Below are positions 12,669 to 24,193 of a stretch of DNA of 64,000 bases, one piece after another (the first letter of the stretch is position 1; every line of letters starts with the position of its first letter). A program made the translations under genes and the position numbers. Source of the stretch: Combretum micranthum (Eukaryota > Streptophyta > Magnoliopsida > Myrtales > Combretaceae); contig JAMXBD010002828.1 of NCBI GenBank assembly GCA_024138025.1, positions 95,057 through 159,056 of the forward strand, in the 5' to 3' direction. Under the pieces are notes generated by a model. The model saw nothing but the letters and a program-made list of their open reading frames with translations. It did no database searches and was not told the origin of the DNA.

Positions 12669-13972
12669 TTTAATTTTGAGAGAAGCCCTGGTACTAGGGC
12701 GATTCCCAACAAGCTTGAGTTGTTTTGAAGACTTTCTTTTTGTTTTCTTCCCAGATAGTTTTTGCCAATCACCTTCTTGATCAGTGTGTGTCTTTCAAGA
12801 AATTTGACATATCATATTCATTTCTTTTTCTGATTCTTTATTAATAATTTCATTGTCAATAGGAATATTCAAAAGCTCCATTTGACCTATTTCTGTAGAA
12901 GCATTCCCTTGAACATAATCATCTTGTTGAATATTATGTTCTGTACTCGCATCAACCCTAGGAGTGTTGCTCTATTCATTATCAAATGTCTGTTCCACTG
13001 TATCAGAAATTTTATGTTCACTTTCATCAACGGGCTTTTCCTGCACATCTTATTTTCTTTTCCATTCCTTTCTTAATCGAGAACGACCTCTATTATTTTC
13101 CTTTGATATTTCCTTCGATGAAGCAATCTTTGGTTTAAAATTCCATTTGCAGTCAGATGGAGTATAGCCAATAGATTAACATATATTACAGAAAAATGGA
13201 GGATTTTCATAGGTAACATCTATATCAAACAGATTTCCCTCGCATTCCAAGATAATTTGATATTTTAGATTTTTAGCCAAATCTACATCAACAAGAACCC
13301 TTGCATAATGTCCAAATTCAACTTCCAAAGTATTTTTATCAATGCGCAAAGGAGTTCCAATCACACGAGCAATGTCTAAAAGAATATAAGCATCCCAAAA
13401 TTCCCATGGCAATCTGTAAAATCTTATCCATAATTGAGTGTTCATTGATTTTACCTTTTGAGGATCGAAACCTAGAGTCCATTGTTGTAATCTCAGAATA
13501 CCAAGATTAAGGTTGATAGGTCCTTGTCCCCAAACCAATCCTTATCTTGTTTAGAGGAAAGCAAGATCTGGTAAAATCCTTTTCCAAGAGAAATAAATTT
13601 TCAATTGGAAATTTTCCAAATAGAGGATAATCTTTCCTTCAATTTTAAGAATGACCATGGCTGATCACCTTTCGTGAGAATCACTCTGGCAATCAAAGAA
13701 TGTTGGCATAAATTTAATCTCTGTCTATAAATCTTTGAATTTATTTTCACGGCTTGGTAAGATCCAGCAATTGTTTGAGCCCTTGAAACATTAGTATCGA
13801 CGAACAAGAAAAATCCTGAATCTGTGAACCCGTCTATAAAACATGTTGAAATATCATACCATGTTTCAAAACCGATGCATATGTTGATGTTTTTTTTTTG
13901 TCTCGTTGAACGCTTTCCAAAGATTTTATGGAAAATAGATCTGAATGTCCTACAACAATTGAATGTGTCCAT
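12669..13972 (-). pseudogene. LINE-2 ORF1: DUF4283 / zinc-knuckle protein
   Basis: From 13972 the frame reads MDTFNCCRTFRSIFHKIF, then a segment ending ILTKGDQPWSFLKLKERL. A frameshift near 13600-13540 is followed by VWGQGPINLNLGILRLQQW and the DUF4283-type stretch FYRLPWEFWDAYILLDIAR. The knuckle reads CNIC-stop-SIGYTPSDC: a TAA probably replaces a Gln codon and Tyr replaces the zinc-binding His, both explained by C-to-T change. The C-terminal part is Lys/Glu-rich and ends just before ORF2. In the family this is an RNA-binding ORF1p. It is not functional here. Confidence 0.65.
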
Positions 13973-14290
13973 GAATTATTTCTGATGAAACCCATCTATC
14001 GATCTTGTTGAAATCAAACGGATTGCAACAATGATGCGTATGTTGATGTTTTTCGTCGGATGTTAACCCTGTTGTATGTTTTCCAAAGCTTTTGTAGAAA
14101 ACAGATCTGAATGTCCTACATAATCTTCAACACATGTTGATGATTTCCTTAGATTGTGATGAAGAAGGCAAACCTCTAGGTTAGGATGATGAATCTGTTC
14201 TCCCATCTATGAAAATCTTAAGTTCAATCTGCCTTCCCTTTTTACAAATTTTTTGAATAAAAGAGGATATTAAGAAGCATAATCTTTCAT

Positions 14291-14306
14291 TTCATTTGAT
14301 TCACTT
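14291..14306 (+). repeat. Target-site duplication of LINE-2 (5' side copy)
   Basis: This is an exact second copy of ttcatttgattcactt, marking the 5' end of LINE-2 at 14290. Confidence 0.92.
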
Positions 14307-14644
14307 AGAGAAATATTGATTTATGTATTTCACCACTCGAAACATTGATACATTACGTGTAATTTATCCATTTTTTAAAAAATTCATAATTATGAGAAAG
14401 ATATAAGAATAATAGACTTAATTTGTAATAAAACAATGAAATATATCCCTATAATTATGATTACAAAAGTGGTATACCTGAAATGAAGGAGAAACATCAT
14501 CACTTAGATCTAAAAAGTAAAAACGAAAAACAATTAAACTTCATTTCATAGGGCCTTACTATATGTTGACATCCCTAATTGCAAGTTTTGTTTAGGTCTC
14601 AAACGAAAGGTCGAATCAATCGGCTCAATATGGTTTATGCTACT

Positions 14645-15405
14645 TGTTGGGTTATAAATCCAACTCATATGGTCTAACCAAGTGATCCTAAAATATAAAT
14701 TGTATAAGAAGATATTGACATTGAATTAGGATATCCTAAGTATATGGCATATACTTAGAAAATGACTTGGGAATAAGGATTTTTACAGCAAAGGAGGTGA
14801 ATTTGATGTACACTAGCTAAAGCTGAAAGTACACCTCTGGCCTATACGCAAATATAACCAATATTGGAAATTGCAATTTTTTGCCGAAAGCTGCAGGATG
14901 GTTACACCAACATCAATGCCGCCGGCCTTAGTGGGCAATGCCGCTAGTGTAGGGAGGCTAAGCTGCTGGTGTAGGGCCGACATAAAAACGCCGATTTAGC
15001 ACCTAGTCTTCAACACTGCCAGCCTTTTTTTAAAGTGTACCGGATTATGTTATTGCAACTTTTCCCTTATTGTTGCATATATATTCTTCTTATTGTTCTA
15101 GGGTTTATGAGATGAGAAGTAGAGGTTATCCTAAATCCTAGAAAGAGATTCTAGAGAGAGAGGCCTATTCCTATTGTAATCCGTTGTGGTGATGATTGAG
15201 TAATTCACTAGTGTTATCTAGTGAGGAAATTCTGTACATCCCATTATTGTTGATAGTGGAAGAAATTCATGTTGTGGTCCTGTGGTTTTTCCCCAAATTG
15301 GAGTTTTCCACGTAAATCCTATATTGTTTGTCTTATTCTGTTATTTTGTTGTTTGATTGATTGTGATCACTTACTTCTAGTTTTTTTGGGGGATTTTTCC
15401 TAACA
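14645..15405 (+). repeat. Gypsy-type LTR, + orientation (family G1)
   Basis: It begins tgttgggttataaatccaac and ends cctaaca, an inverted-repeat pair of TG...CA type. A related LTR in the opposite orientation lies at 21411-22154, with the same opening (tgttaggttatgaatcctac on the minus strand). A TATA-like catatatatt lies at 15076-15085. A GC-rich repeat module (14885-15030) sits just upstream of it. The flanking pentamers ctact and cttgt do not match, so this is either a solo LTR with a decayed duplication or the remnant of a deleted element. Confidence 0.7.
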
Positions 15406-15581
15406 CTTGTGAAGAAAATCAAACATGAGATCAAATAATAGGGGATAGTTGAAACTCTATTTGTAGTTAGAAGTGACGGTTTCGTTTTTACTATCTCTTA
15501 AAGTTAGGAGGAGTAAGGCTCGACTTTTTTAGCTAAAGAGCACATTTAAGCTTTTATAATTACCATATTGTAATTTGAAGA

Positions 15582-15595
15582 GTGTGTGTGTGCAT

Positions 15596-15653
<58 letters not shown>
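15582..15653 (+). repeat. Compound microsatellite (TG)n-(AG)n
   Basis: An alternating tg run, interrupted once by ca, passes directly into an ag run. It is a simple sequence repeat and no function is implied. Confidence 0.95.
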
Positions 15654-15657
<4 letters not shown>

Positions 15658-15936
15658 TGGTTAAGATGGTAAGAAGAGAGAGATTTTAATGTGATATTTT
15701 CTTAAATAATTGTCATGTTGTCATACTTTACTTATTTTGTGGACAAAACAAATATAAAGGTAGCATAACTTGGGAATGATAACTTGATTCGAGATGAAGT
15801 AATGAATAGGTGTTTGCTTAGTTGTTTAATTAATCAACCTCTTCATTGCAAAAGTTATGGGCTTAGAGAAAGAAAGCCTAAACTCTTGAGTTGTTGAAAA
15901 GAATTAACTCTTGCACTTATATATACATATATATAA

Positions 15937-16160
15937 GGGATAATATCATTATCTAAAATTTGATTAAATATATAAGTAGGTATCTAAACTTTGAAATTGA
16001 TCAATTTAATACCAGAACTTTAAAATTAATCAATTTAATACCTAAAAGAATTTAACGAATGTATTGCTAGCATGCACGAAAAGTTTTTTCAAGTACTAAA
16101 TTGATTAATTTCTAATTGCATATTTTATCAAAATTCAATTACCAGTTATAACATTAACCC
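15937..16160. repeat. Fold-back MITE, family A copy 1
   Basis: The left end gggataatatcatt matches the reverse complement of the right end, gggttaatgttata, and the arms contain mirrored copies of ggtatctaaact-like and gatcaatttaat-like strings. It is about 224 bp and non-coding. The family recurs at 18089-18337, 19689-19960 and 20101-20400. Confidence 0.6.
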
Positions 16161-16454
16161 TATGTATAAATAGATCACATTACTTAAATGCTAGCTTAGT
16201 TAGTCTTTTATCCATTTTGGTTTATTAAAGATTCATCTAATATACGAAACCTATCTCATAGGTCTGGCCATATATGTTTTCTTTCAATATCTCCTAAATT
16301 CCAATTTCATGAAGTAATGATCCTTCTAACCCATTTATGAAATTTTATGCAAGGTTCAAAACTCGAATCCCATACTTTCAGTCGTAGAAATTGAAGCTAT
16401 TTGATTAATTTGAGTTCATAACTAAATAAATTTAATCATTTAAATTTTGAAAAT

Positions 16455-16819
16455 GGTTAATAATGAAAATCATACCTAAACTTTTGCAAAAACAATAATT
16501 AGGTACCTGAAGTTTAGTTTTAAATAATTTGATACCTAAACAAAATTCTCATTGACTTTTTTCAAATCTAAAATTTGGTTTTGACATTTTGGTACTTGAA
16601 TAAAGTTTTATTACTTTTTGCATACCCAAAGTAAGTGAAATAAGGTATGAAAAAAGTCTATAAAAGGTTTGTTCAGATACTAAAATTGTCAAAACCAAAC
16701 TTTAGGTATGAAAAAAAGTCAACAAAACTTTGCTCATATACCAAATCGTTCAAAACCAAACTTTAGGTACTATATTATTCTTTTTATGAAAGTTCAAATA
16801 CCATTTTTGTCATTGCACC
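16455..16819. repeat. Fold-back MITE, family B copy 1, with 10-bp target duplication
   Basis: It is flanked by an exact ttttgaaaat at 16445-16454 and 16820-16829. The ends are ggttaataatgaaaatcata and, reverse-complemented, ggtgcaatgacaaaaatggt. The interior carries alternating tttggttttgacaattttgg strings and their complements, so the whole 365 bp can form a long hairpin. A 9-10-bp duplication is in the Mutator-like range, which suggests but does not prove that superfamily. Confidence 0.72.
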
Positions 16820-16922
16820 TTTTGAAAATTATTATTCGGAATCACTCCCTCTAATTTTTATGACTTTGACATGAAGATATAAACAAAGTTAGGTCATTTT
16901 CTAAAGGCCCTAAAACTATTTA

Positions 16923-17596
16923 GGGTAACCATCACATTTAGTACCTAAATTTTACTCGTTTGTGGACTTAACTAAAAAAATTTTACAAGCATCAATTTTG
17001 CACCAAAACTTTGTTTATTGTTGCAATTAACAACTTAAATTTTGTCAAATTTTACAATTAATTACCTGAACTTTACCGATTTTTGAAGTCACTATCTCAC
17101 CTCATTACCATAACTAAATTTGAAAAGTTTATTGGTTCAAGTAGTTATTAAATGAAGGTTAATGATAAAAATGGTACTTGAACTTTTGCAAAAAAATAAT
17201 TAAGTACTTGAAGTTTGGTTATGAACCCATTTGGAAATTGAGCAAAGTTTTTATCACTCTTTTGATACCTAAAGTTTGGTTTTAAACAATTTGGTACTTG
17301 AATAAAGTTTTCATTGATTTTTTCATATATAAGTTTGGTTTTGATAATTTTGGTACCTGAACAAAATTTTTATTGATTTTTTTTCATATCTGAAATAAGT
17401 TCAATGAGGTATGATCAAAATTGCTAAAACCAAACTTCAGGTATAAAAAGTTCAACAAAACTTTATTGAGGTACCAAATATTCAAAACCAAACTTCAGGT
17501 ACCTAATTATTCTTTCTTTCAAAAGTTCAGTACCATTTTTGTCATTAACCCTTGAATAAATGGTTAAAGTTCAAATAGTAAATGTGGTGTTTACTC
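16923..17596. repeat. Fold-back MITE, family C, split by a family B MITE
   Basis: The left end gggtaaccatcacatttagt pairs with the reverse complement of the right end, gagtaaacaccacatttact. The family B element at 17157-17550 lies inside it. Without that insertion the host MITE is about 280 bp. Confidence 0.5.
17157..17550. repeat. Fold-back MITE, family B copy 2 (nested)
   Basis: The ends ggttaatgataaaaatggta and, reverse-complemented, ggttaatgacaaaaatggta are nearly identical, making this the best-preserved hairpin of the cluster. Its interior matches copy 1 at 16455-16819. The flanks are only loosely similar, so its duplication is decayed. Confidence 0.7.
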
Positions 17597-18088
17597 AATT
17601 AGTTATTCAAGAAAATGAGGGTGTGTTGCTATGTTGAATCTCAAAAATCTCAAATTAGAAGAAACTCATCGACGGGCAATTCCATTGACCCAAATTAAAT
17701 GGGTCTAGTTTAGGGTCATTATTCTGCTCAATAATATATATTTTTTAATTTCATAAATTTTTTTTCCCCTAGCTTCAATTCCTTTGTCTTTTTTTTTTTT
17801 ACCTCTAGCATTTGCAAATATATAATTAATATCAACGAATTATTGATGGTTGGGTGGGTCATGGTAATTTTTTTTTTCCTTTGGCAAAAGATCCTTGCAT
17901 GGAGCGAAGGGACCACCTCAATTATATTAATGTAACTAGATATGGTATAAAGGAAAAAAAAATAACAGAAAAAACATAAAGCCTTAACTCAAATATTTAA
18001 CATGCTTGTTAAAAGTAAAAAAATAAAATAAAGGAGTACTGCTCCATTATAAAAAAAGTGCAAGTGTCAAAATACTTTTACTATCCTA
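17597..18088. other. AT-rich spacer
   Basis: I recognise nothing here beyond T-rich tracts. A short minus-strand open frame at 17728-17916 is Lys-rich low complexity and is not supported as a gene. Confidence 0.5.
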
Positions 18089-18337
18089 CATAATATCATA
18101 AATGATACCTAAATTTAAAAAAAAATGTGCAATTAATGTTTAAAATTTAAAATTAATCAATTTAGTACGTGAAAAACTTAATAGATAAATTGATTAATTT
18201 AGTACGTAAATAACGTTTCACCCACACCAATAATTTATCTATTAAGTTATTTCAAGTATTAAATTGATTAATTTTAAAGTTTAGATATCTAATTGTATAT
18301 TTTGCCAAAATGTAGGTACTCTTTATGACATTATCCC
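18089..18337. repeat. Fold-back MITE, family A copy 2
   Basis: The left end reads taatatcataaatgatacct, and the right end mirrors it with ctctttatgacattatccc. Mirrored gattaatttagtacg strings lie inside. It is the same family as 15937-16160. A poly(T)/poly(G) run (about 18338-18384) abuts its right end. Confidence 0.55.
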
Positions 18338-18355
18338 TTTTTTTCCTTTTTTTTT

Positions 18356-18386
<31 letters not shown>

Positions 18387-18727
18387 GTAATCTTTCACAT
18401 TATTTAAGCTGATGCAAAGTATAAGTGTAGGGTTTGCCAAAATGGCCCCTTTATGTGTATTGTGCTCCATAAAGATCTGCCCCATACTCACTCCATGACG
18501 ATACATGAAAACAAATAAACGGTTGTTCACGCACGATGTTCTAGGAAAACTGTAAAGAATGAAGCATTTGAGACAAAACTCAAGAAAATAAGCAAGTATA
18601 TTCAGTGTAATAATAATATTAAAAAAAACCCTTAATGACAGGATTAAGGAAAATAATAATAATTTTTTCCAAAAAAATTACTCCAATCTCGCTAAATAAA
18701 AAAAAAAATCTAGAAATAGGCAACTCA

Positions 18728-18860
18728 GTCTCTTCTCTTGAAGAGACGAGTTCAAGATGAACTTTGTCTCTTTAAGAGACAAGATTAATTTTACAATACT
18801 AAACTAGCCTCTTGAAAAGACAAAATTAGTCATTATGATTGTCTCCTCAAGAGACAAGAT
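18728..18860. repeat. Array of palindromic GTCTCTT...AAGAGAC boxes
   Basis: Short inverted repeats recur at roughly 40-75 bp spacing. At 18728-18747 there is an 8-bp stem gtctcttc/gaagagac around a tctt loop. At 18764-18782 the arms ttgtctctt/aagagacaa flank a single base. A degenerate copy lies near 18816-18832, and another at about 18839-18858 has arms ttgtctc/gagacaa. No ORF is present. The function is unknown: it could be part of an uncharacterised repeat, or a structured RNA if transcribed. Confidence 0.6.
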
Positions 18861-19401
18861 CAACTTATTTAAAACTAGAATTATTTTCAGCTAATGGTAT
18901 TTTTATAATTTTTTAAAAATATGTATATTAGTTTCCTTTTTCCTTCATGACATATACTTAAGGACAACAAAACGTTATAAAAAATATAAATAAGCTAATC
19001 TAAAAATAAACACAACTTGAAAACTGCACAAATAAAAAGAGCCCAAAATAAGCATTAAATTGCATAAACTTTTGCCACAAAAAGTTCCAAAGACAAACAA
19101 CAACAAAAGAGTTCAAATCACCAACGCAGTGTGTGGAACTTTTGCCGCCTCAAAAGCTAACCTAGGATGAATGGAAGATTATACTACTGCAAGATGAAAT
19201 CTTAATTAAGTTAACCGTAAAATTATTTATTTATATCCAGTCATTATTATAATTATATTACATCTTATATATTTATAAGAATTTCATTAATGAATTTTCT
19301 ATGATATTTTTAAAATTTATGAAAAAATTCATTCAAATAATAATTAAGAGTATTTAGTATATTTTGCAAGAGATTGCTCACTTAAAAATTAATCATTATA
19401 A

Positions 19402-19688
19402 GGGTTGATGCGAAAATAGTACCTAAAATTTTGTAAAAAAAGCAATTAGGTAACTAAAGTTTGGTTTTGAACAATTTGATACCTAAACAAAGCTTCCGAT
19501 AACATTTTTCATAGCTAAAGTTTGACTTTAACAATTTTGGTACCTGAATAAAGTTTTTGTTGACTTTTTCATACCTGAAGCAAGTACAATAAAGAATGAA
19601 AAAAGTCCACGAAAAGTTTATTCATGTACCAAAATTGTCAAAATAAAACTTAAATATGAAAAAAGTCAACAAAAACTTAAATATTAAA
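19402..19688. repeat. Fold-back MITE, family B copy 3 (truncated)
   Basis: It starts gggttgatgcgaaaatagta and carries the family B interior (tttggttttgaac, tttggtacctgaataaag). The right arm ends early where the next MITE begins at 19689. Confidence 0.55.
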
Positions 19689-19960
19689 GGTTAATTCCAC
19701 GAATGATACGTAAACTTAGACAAAATATGTAATTAGATAACTAAACTTTAAAATTGATCAATTTAGTATTAGAAAAATTCTGTGCATACAAATAGTACCC
19801 CATCAAATTTTTTTAGGTACAAAATTGATAAATTTTAAAGTTTTTTTATATACTAAATTTATCAATTTTAAAATTCAAGTATTATATTGATCAATTTCAA
19901 AATTCAAGTACCTAGATGCGTAGTTTATCAATGTTTAAGTACCTTTAGTGACATTATCTC
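19689..19960. repeat. Fold-back MITE, family A copy 3
   Basis: It starts ggttaattccacgaatgata and ends with the mirrored acctttagtgacattatc. Its interior atcaattt/aaattgat strings match the other family A copies. It is somewhat longer than copy 1. Confidence 0.5.
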
Positions 19961-20100
19961 TAATAAAAAAAATAAAGTTAATATTTGTATATGCCTTCTT
20001 TAAAAAAATCATAATATATATGAAGATTCAATATCTACTCAATAATTCATGTCCATTTTTATAACATTAGTTGTTGAAAAAAAAAATTACTTAATCAAAT

Positions 20101-20400
20101 TGGGTTGATACTATAAATGATACCTAAACTTTGATAAAATATGCAATTAGGTACTTAAACTTTTAAATTGCTCAATTTAGTACTTGAGCTTTCGAATTAA
20201 TCAATTTGTTACATAAAAGAAATTTTTGTACATGACAGCAATATCTTAGTCAAATTCTTTCAAGTACTAGATCATATCAACATTTTTTAGGTACCACATT
20301 GATTAATTTCGAAGTTCAAGTATTCAATCATTCAATTTTAAAGTTGAGATATCTAATTATATTCTACCAAAATTCAGGTATTATTTATGACAATGCCCCA
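20101..20400. repeat. Fold-back MITE, family A copy 4, with 8-bp flanking repeat
   Basis: The ends are tgggttgatactataaatga and, reverse-complemented, tggggcattgtcataaataa. The flanks aatcaaat at 20093-20100 and 20401-20408 are identical, consistent with an 8-9-bp target duplication. Confidence 0.65.
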
Positions 20401-20769
20401 AATCAAATTATATAATTGATATGCAATATGATTGCTTGTAGCCCAATAACTCATTTTCATTTTAATAACCTTAATTGTAGAAGAAAAATGTTACATAATC
20501 AAATTATATAATTAGTGAGCAGTAATATTCATTTATAATACAAATAAGACAATTATTATTCATGGTATACTTTGAATAAAAAATAATTATTCACAAGAAG
20601 AATTTATTTAGTTAGATATGATTTGATGATAAAATAATTTAATGCTACTAGTTATTGTGAAATAAAAAGTAAAACTAAATACTTAACCATTAGACTATAC
20701 TTATTCTTATGTCATTATTTTCTATTTATAATATGCATATAATATTTAAAAAATAAAAAAAATAAACCT

Positions 20770-21405
20770 TTCCCGGTCTTGAATCATCTCAGTGATCTAT
20801 CTTCTTATTATCCCCTTTATTCTCAACTCTTGTCATTCTTTTTCTTATCAGCCCCACTATACTGATTGCTATTAACTAATTTAGATGAATAATTTGGTTA
20901 TTTTATATGGATTGTCAACCATTACCTGTCCACTTTAGTCGTTAATTGCATCGCCTCCTCCAATGAATCAAACCTCTGTAGTTTTATAACATTAGATAAC
21001 ACAAATTTCAGTCATGAAACCAAAGAGCTATGGTTTGCTCTTTCTGTTCCATAACTTTACATAAAATCATAATTATCTCAAACTCTTTAATGTAGTCTTT
21101 AACACCCATTCTACCCTATATAATAATCTGCAACTTCATATGCATTCTGATAAGCAACAATCTTTTCAACCTCTCTTAAAATTAGTCTCCCCTTCGCTTT
21201 GTCTACACCATTGCACCATCATATTCTTCCACTGCAATATTGTGTGAGTAGCGAACTCAAGAGTAGCCAATATAACTTTAGTTTCTCTTCATAATCATGA
21301 CACTCATATACCTTTTCCACTTTATGTTACAAATCAAGATAGGCATTCACATAAGTATGCCCTTTAAAGGATGGTATTTTCATCTTGATAAGCTACACAC
21401 CAATC
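20770..21405 (-). pseudogene. Ty3-gypsy gag relic next to LTR G1
   Basis: On the minus strand next to the LTR, the sequence reads MKIPSFKGHTYVNAYLDL, then HKVEKVYECHDYEEKLKL and, further on, RFDSLEEAMQLTTKV. These are recognisable Retrotrans_gag segments (the family pattern is F-G-x-x-D-P-x-A-Y-L-x-W). Multiple stops and indels are present. The N-terminus of gag and everything after gag (protease, RT and so on) are missing. Confidence 0.6.
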
Positions 21406-21410
21406 CACAT

Positions 21411-22154
21411 TGTTAGGAAAAAATCCAATGTCTTGAAGTCACAAAGATAAGTTTTTCCTCTTGCCTATGTGATAACAAAAATAATGATTGAAAAATAAAC
21501 AATTAAAAAGGAACACCTAGATTTAACATGAAAAATCCCAATTGGAGAAAAACTATAGGACTGCCGCACAAATTCTTCCACTATCAACGATAATGAGATT
21601 ACATTAATTTTCTTCACTAGTAATAATAGTGAATCACAAATCCTTACCACAACGGTAGATTTCAATTAGTAGTAGGAACAAGCCACTCTCCCTATAAAAC
21701 TCTCTCTAGGTTTTTCAAAATAGCCAAAGTGATACCCTAAAAGACAAAATAAAGAGTATTTATATGAAAAACTAAAAAAAGACTCGTAGGCAACATAAGT
21801 CGCCTCTACGCCGGTGGCCTTTATAATCGGCGTATGTTGAAGGCCGGCATAACGCCGATGGCTTTTGGTCGGCGATGAAATGCCGCTGTTCTCTGCAAAA
21901 TGAAGGCCAACACAGCACCAGCGGCATACCTCGTCAACACCGGTGGCATACAGTGTGTTATTGAAAGCCGGCATTGATGTTATTGAAGGCCAATGGCCTT
22001 GATCCTCATTTGATCAATGTACATTGTTCCAAGTCTCCTTTGTTGCACAAATCTCCTTATTTTTCAAGTTTTCTTCTAAACATATATTTAATATATTTAT
22101 GATTTCCTCTGTTATATGTTACAGACCCATATGAGTAGGATTCATAACCTAACA
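21411..22154 (-). repeat. Gypsy-type LTR, - orientation (family G1)
   Basis: On + it starts tgttaggaaaaaatccaatg and ends cctaaca. Reverse-complemented, it matches the opening of the LTR at 14645. A TATA box (ataaata on the minus strand) lies near 21755. A GC-rich module with repeated gccggc and cgccg strings occupies 21790-21990, upstream of that TATA. At 744 bp it matches the 761-bp sister. A gag relic follows on its downstream side, so it is the 5' LTR of a truncated element. Confidence 0.72.
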
Positions 22155-24188
22155 CACACTTGATTCCTACGACTATCCATATCATCAACAAAGTTGTCAT
22201 ACTCATTCTCCTCATTAAAATGTTGTTGATATTTCAATTAGATTTGGACTCACCTATTATCTAAGCTCAACTTAAGGTCAATTAAGTGAGTTTTGACGAG
22301 TTAAATATTATAAAATTCTAACTCAACTCAATAAACTACTCAAATAAGGCGAATTTAAGCTTAACATGATTATTCTAGAGCCAAACTCCAATAAATATTG
22401 TTGAACACATGTACAGGTATGGCTTATCACATTTCTCCTCCTAGATTAAATACTAACTAATTTAATAGTTGTTAGTGAAATTCACTCCATGTGAAAAAAT
22501 AATCCACCAATAAATTAATGAAAATTTAGCTAAATCTTCAAAAGTAGTATGAATTATATACTTATAAGACCACGTAGAAAGATGTCAGGATTTTTAAAGG
22601 ATACCAAAATAACTCATCTTGATAGTGAAAAAAGGTACAAAATCATGAACGTAGCAAGAGTGAATATCAATAGCTTTTTATCTTCCAAAGTGAGCTTCTA
22701 CACCTATAACTTATCAAAACTTGTATTATCTTTCATTTTGTCCATCCATTAAGAATAAATGATGAAATAAAATACTAAACTAATTAAAAAATTCACAAAA
22801 AGGGATAAAAGTTAAGTAAATAATTTCAAAAGTAAATGAAAGAATGTGAAAATTTAGAAGGGACTTAATAAATCTTTCAATAAAAAAATTTTTATCTAGC
22901 TTTTTTCCAAAATTTGAAAATAGTAATATTTTATTATATTTTACTTACAGTATTTAAGTCTTCAATTCTTATTTCAATGGCTTTTGTTGTTATTTTATTT
23001 GTTATTACTCTACATTTTGTGGTTCTTTTTTTTTTTTTTTTTGGTAACTTTTCCATATTATTATTTATCCAAAAAGGAAAAAATTATAAAGCTATTTTGG
23101 AATCAAGCTTTTGTAATATTTGAGGCCTGAATACTTACTTTAGAAGATATTAAGAGTGGGCATACGTTACAAAAATCATTTAGATCTTCAAAAAAGTTGT
23201 TTTCTTAAGTCTTAATGTATGTCAATTTTCAAATAAATAATGTAGATTACTTGTATTCTAAAAATATCTTGTACATCACCCTTTTCCTTATAATCTTAAT
23301 CATTGATGACATGTGGCAACGTTTAATGTGAGGAATCCATTTTCTCACTCAAATTTTTAGTTTCTAGTAGAATATAATTTACTCAAGTTTATAGTTTGTG
23401 ATGAGGATGAGTGGGTATATATAAGATGAATAAGATATAAGCATACTCCTATCTTATCCTCTAGACGCAAGTTTTCAACTTTTGGAATCACCCTATAATT
23501 ATTATTATTTTTTTTTATAGAATACCAAAGCATATAGAATATACAGGTAGAAGGCACCCCATGGAACTTGTGAAACTTTCTAGTATATTTTTTACAATAA
23601 TAAAATTGTAAGGTAAATTTTAGTATATGTTGTCAATTTTTGCCACATACTTGTAACTTGCATATTCATCATCTTATTAAATTCGAACAATTTAATCACA
23701 TGATTTTCTTAAATGCATATATCATGAACTTGATCATACAAGTCCAAATAACATATCACGAAATGTTATCGCAACGTCATATTCTGTTGTAGGGTTTGGG
23801 TTTAATATTTATAATAAACATCATCACTTGTTTATTTGATGCGATTTAAGAATTTTACATTCTACAATGAGCCAATTGCCAGGACCTTAAGTGCATTCAA
23901 AATTATTAATTAGGAACTTTTAAAATGCGAGTATATGGTATCTCAAAGCTGGACCCATATAACTTAAATTATAGCTTTTAGCAGGAAATAAAGAAAATCA
24001 TCCAATAATAACGGTTTAAACTTTTAACATTAACAATTTAAAAACTTATTAATTCTAACAATTGATTATAAAGTTGGCTATGTAGACATATCTGTCTTTA
24101 CGCTCTAGACACAAATTAATCAACTTTAGATCCATATAATTATATACCATATGAGCAAGATTAGTAAAACCCTTGTGTAGCTTCTTCC
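22155..24188. other. AT-rich intergenic sequence
   Basis: About 2 kb without a recognisable gene or repeat. Only T-rich runs (23024-23042, 23505-23515) stand out. The small open frames here are low-complexity. Confidence 0.5.
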
Positions 24189-24193
24189 ATTTC

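Larger units (their letters stand above)
8351..14290 (-). mobile_element. Full-length L1-type LINE retrotransposon (LINE-2 of this window)
   Basis: Read on the minus strand, the element runs from 14290 to a poly(A) tail seen as T at about 8349-8367. Perfect 16-bp direct repeats flank it. ORF1 is DUF4283-like and ORF2 contains endonuclease, RT and RNase H. It is less decayed than the + strand LINE: the catalytic RT motifs are intact, but stops and at least one frameshift remain. LINE-1 and LINE-2 differ clearly in ORF1 and ORF2 sequence, so they belong to different subfamilies. Confidence 0.9.
8067..14369. repeat. Fold-back MITE split by LINE-2
   Basis: The left part is 8067-8350 and the right part 14307-14369. 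The left end gggtaaattatattaaaata pairs with the reverse complement of the right end, ggataaattacacgtaatgt, and similarity continues inward (atcaaagtttga against atcaatgtttcga). Removing LINE-2 and one copy of its 16-bp duplication leaves a MITE of about 350 bp. The MITE is therefore older than the LINE. Confidence 0.6.

Noticed and set aside
18728..18860. CRISPR-like array
   Set aside because: The dyads are short, the spacers irregular and unprotected by a fixed-length repeat, and this is plant nuclear DNA.
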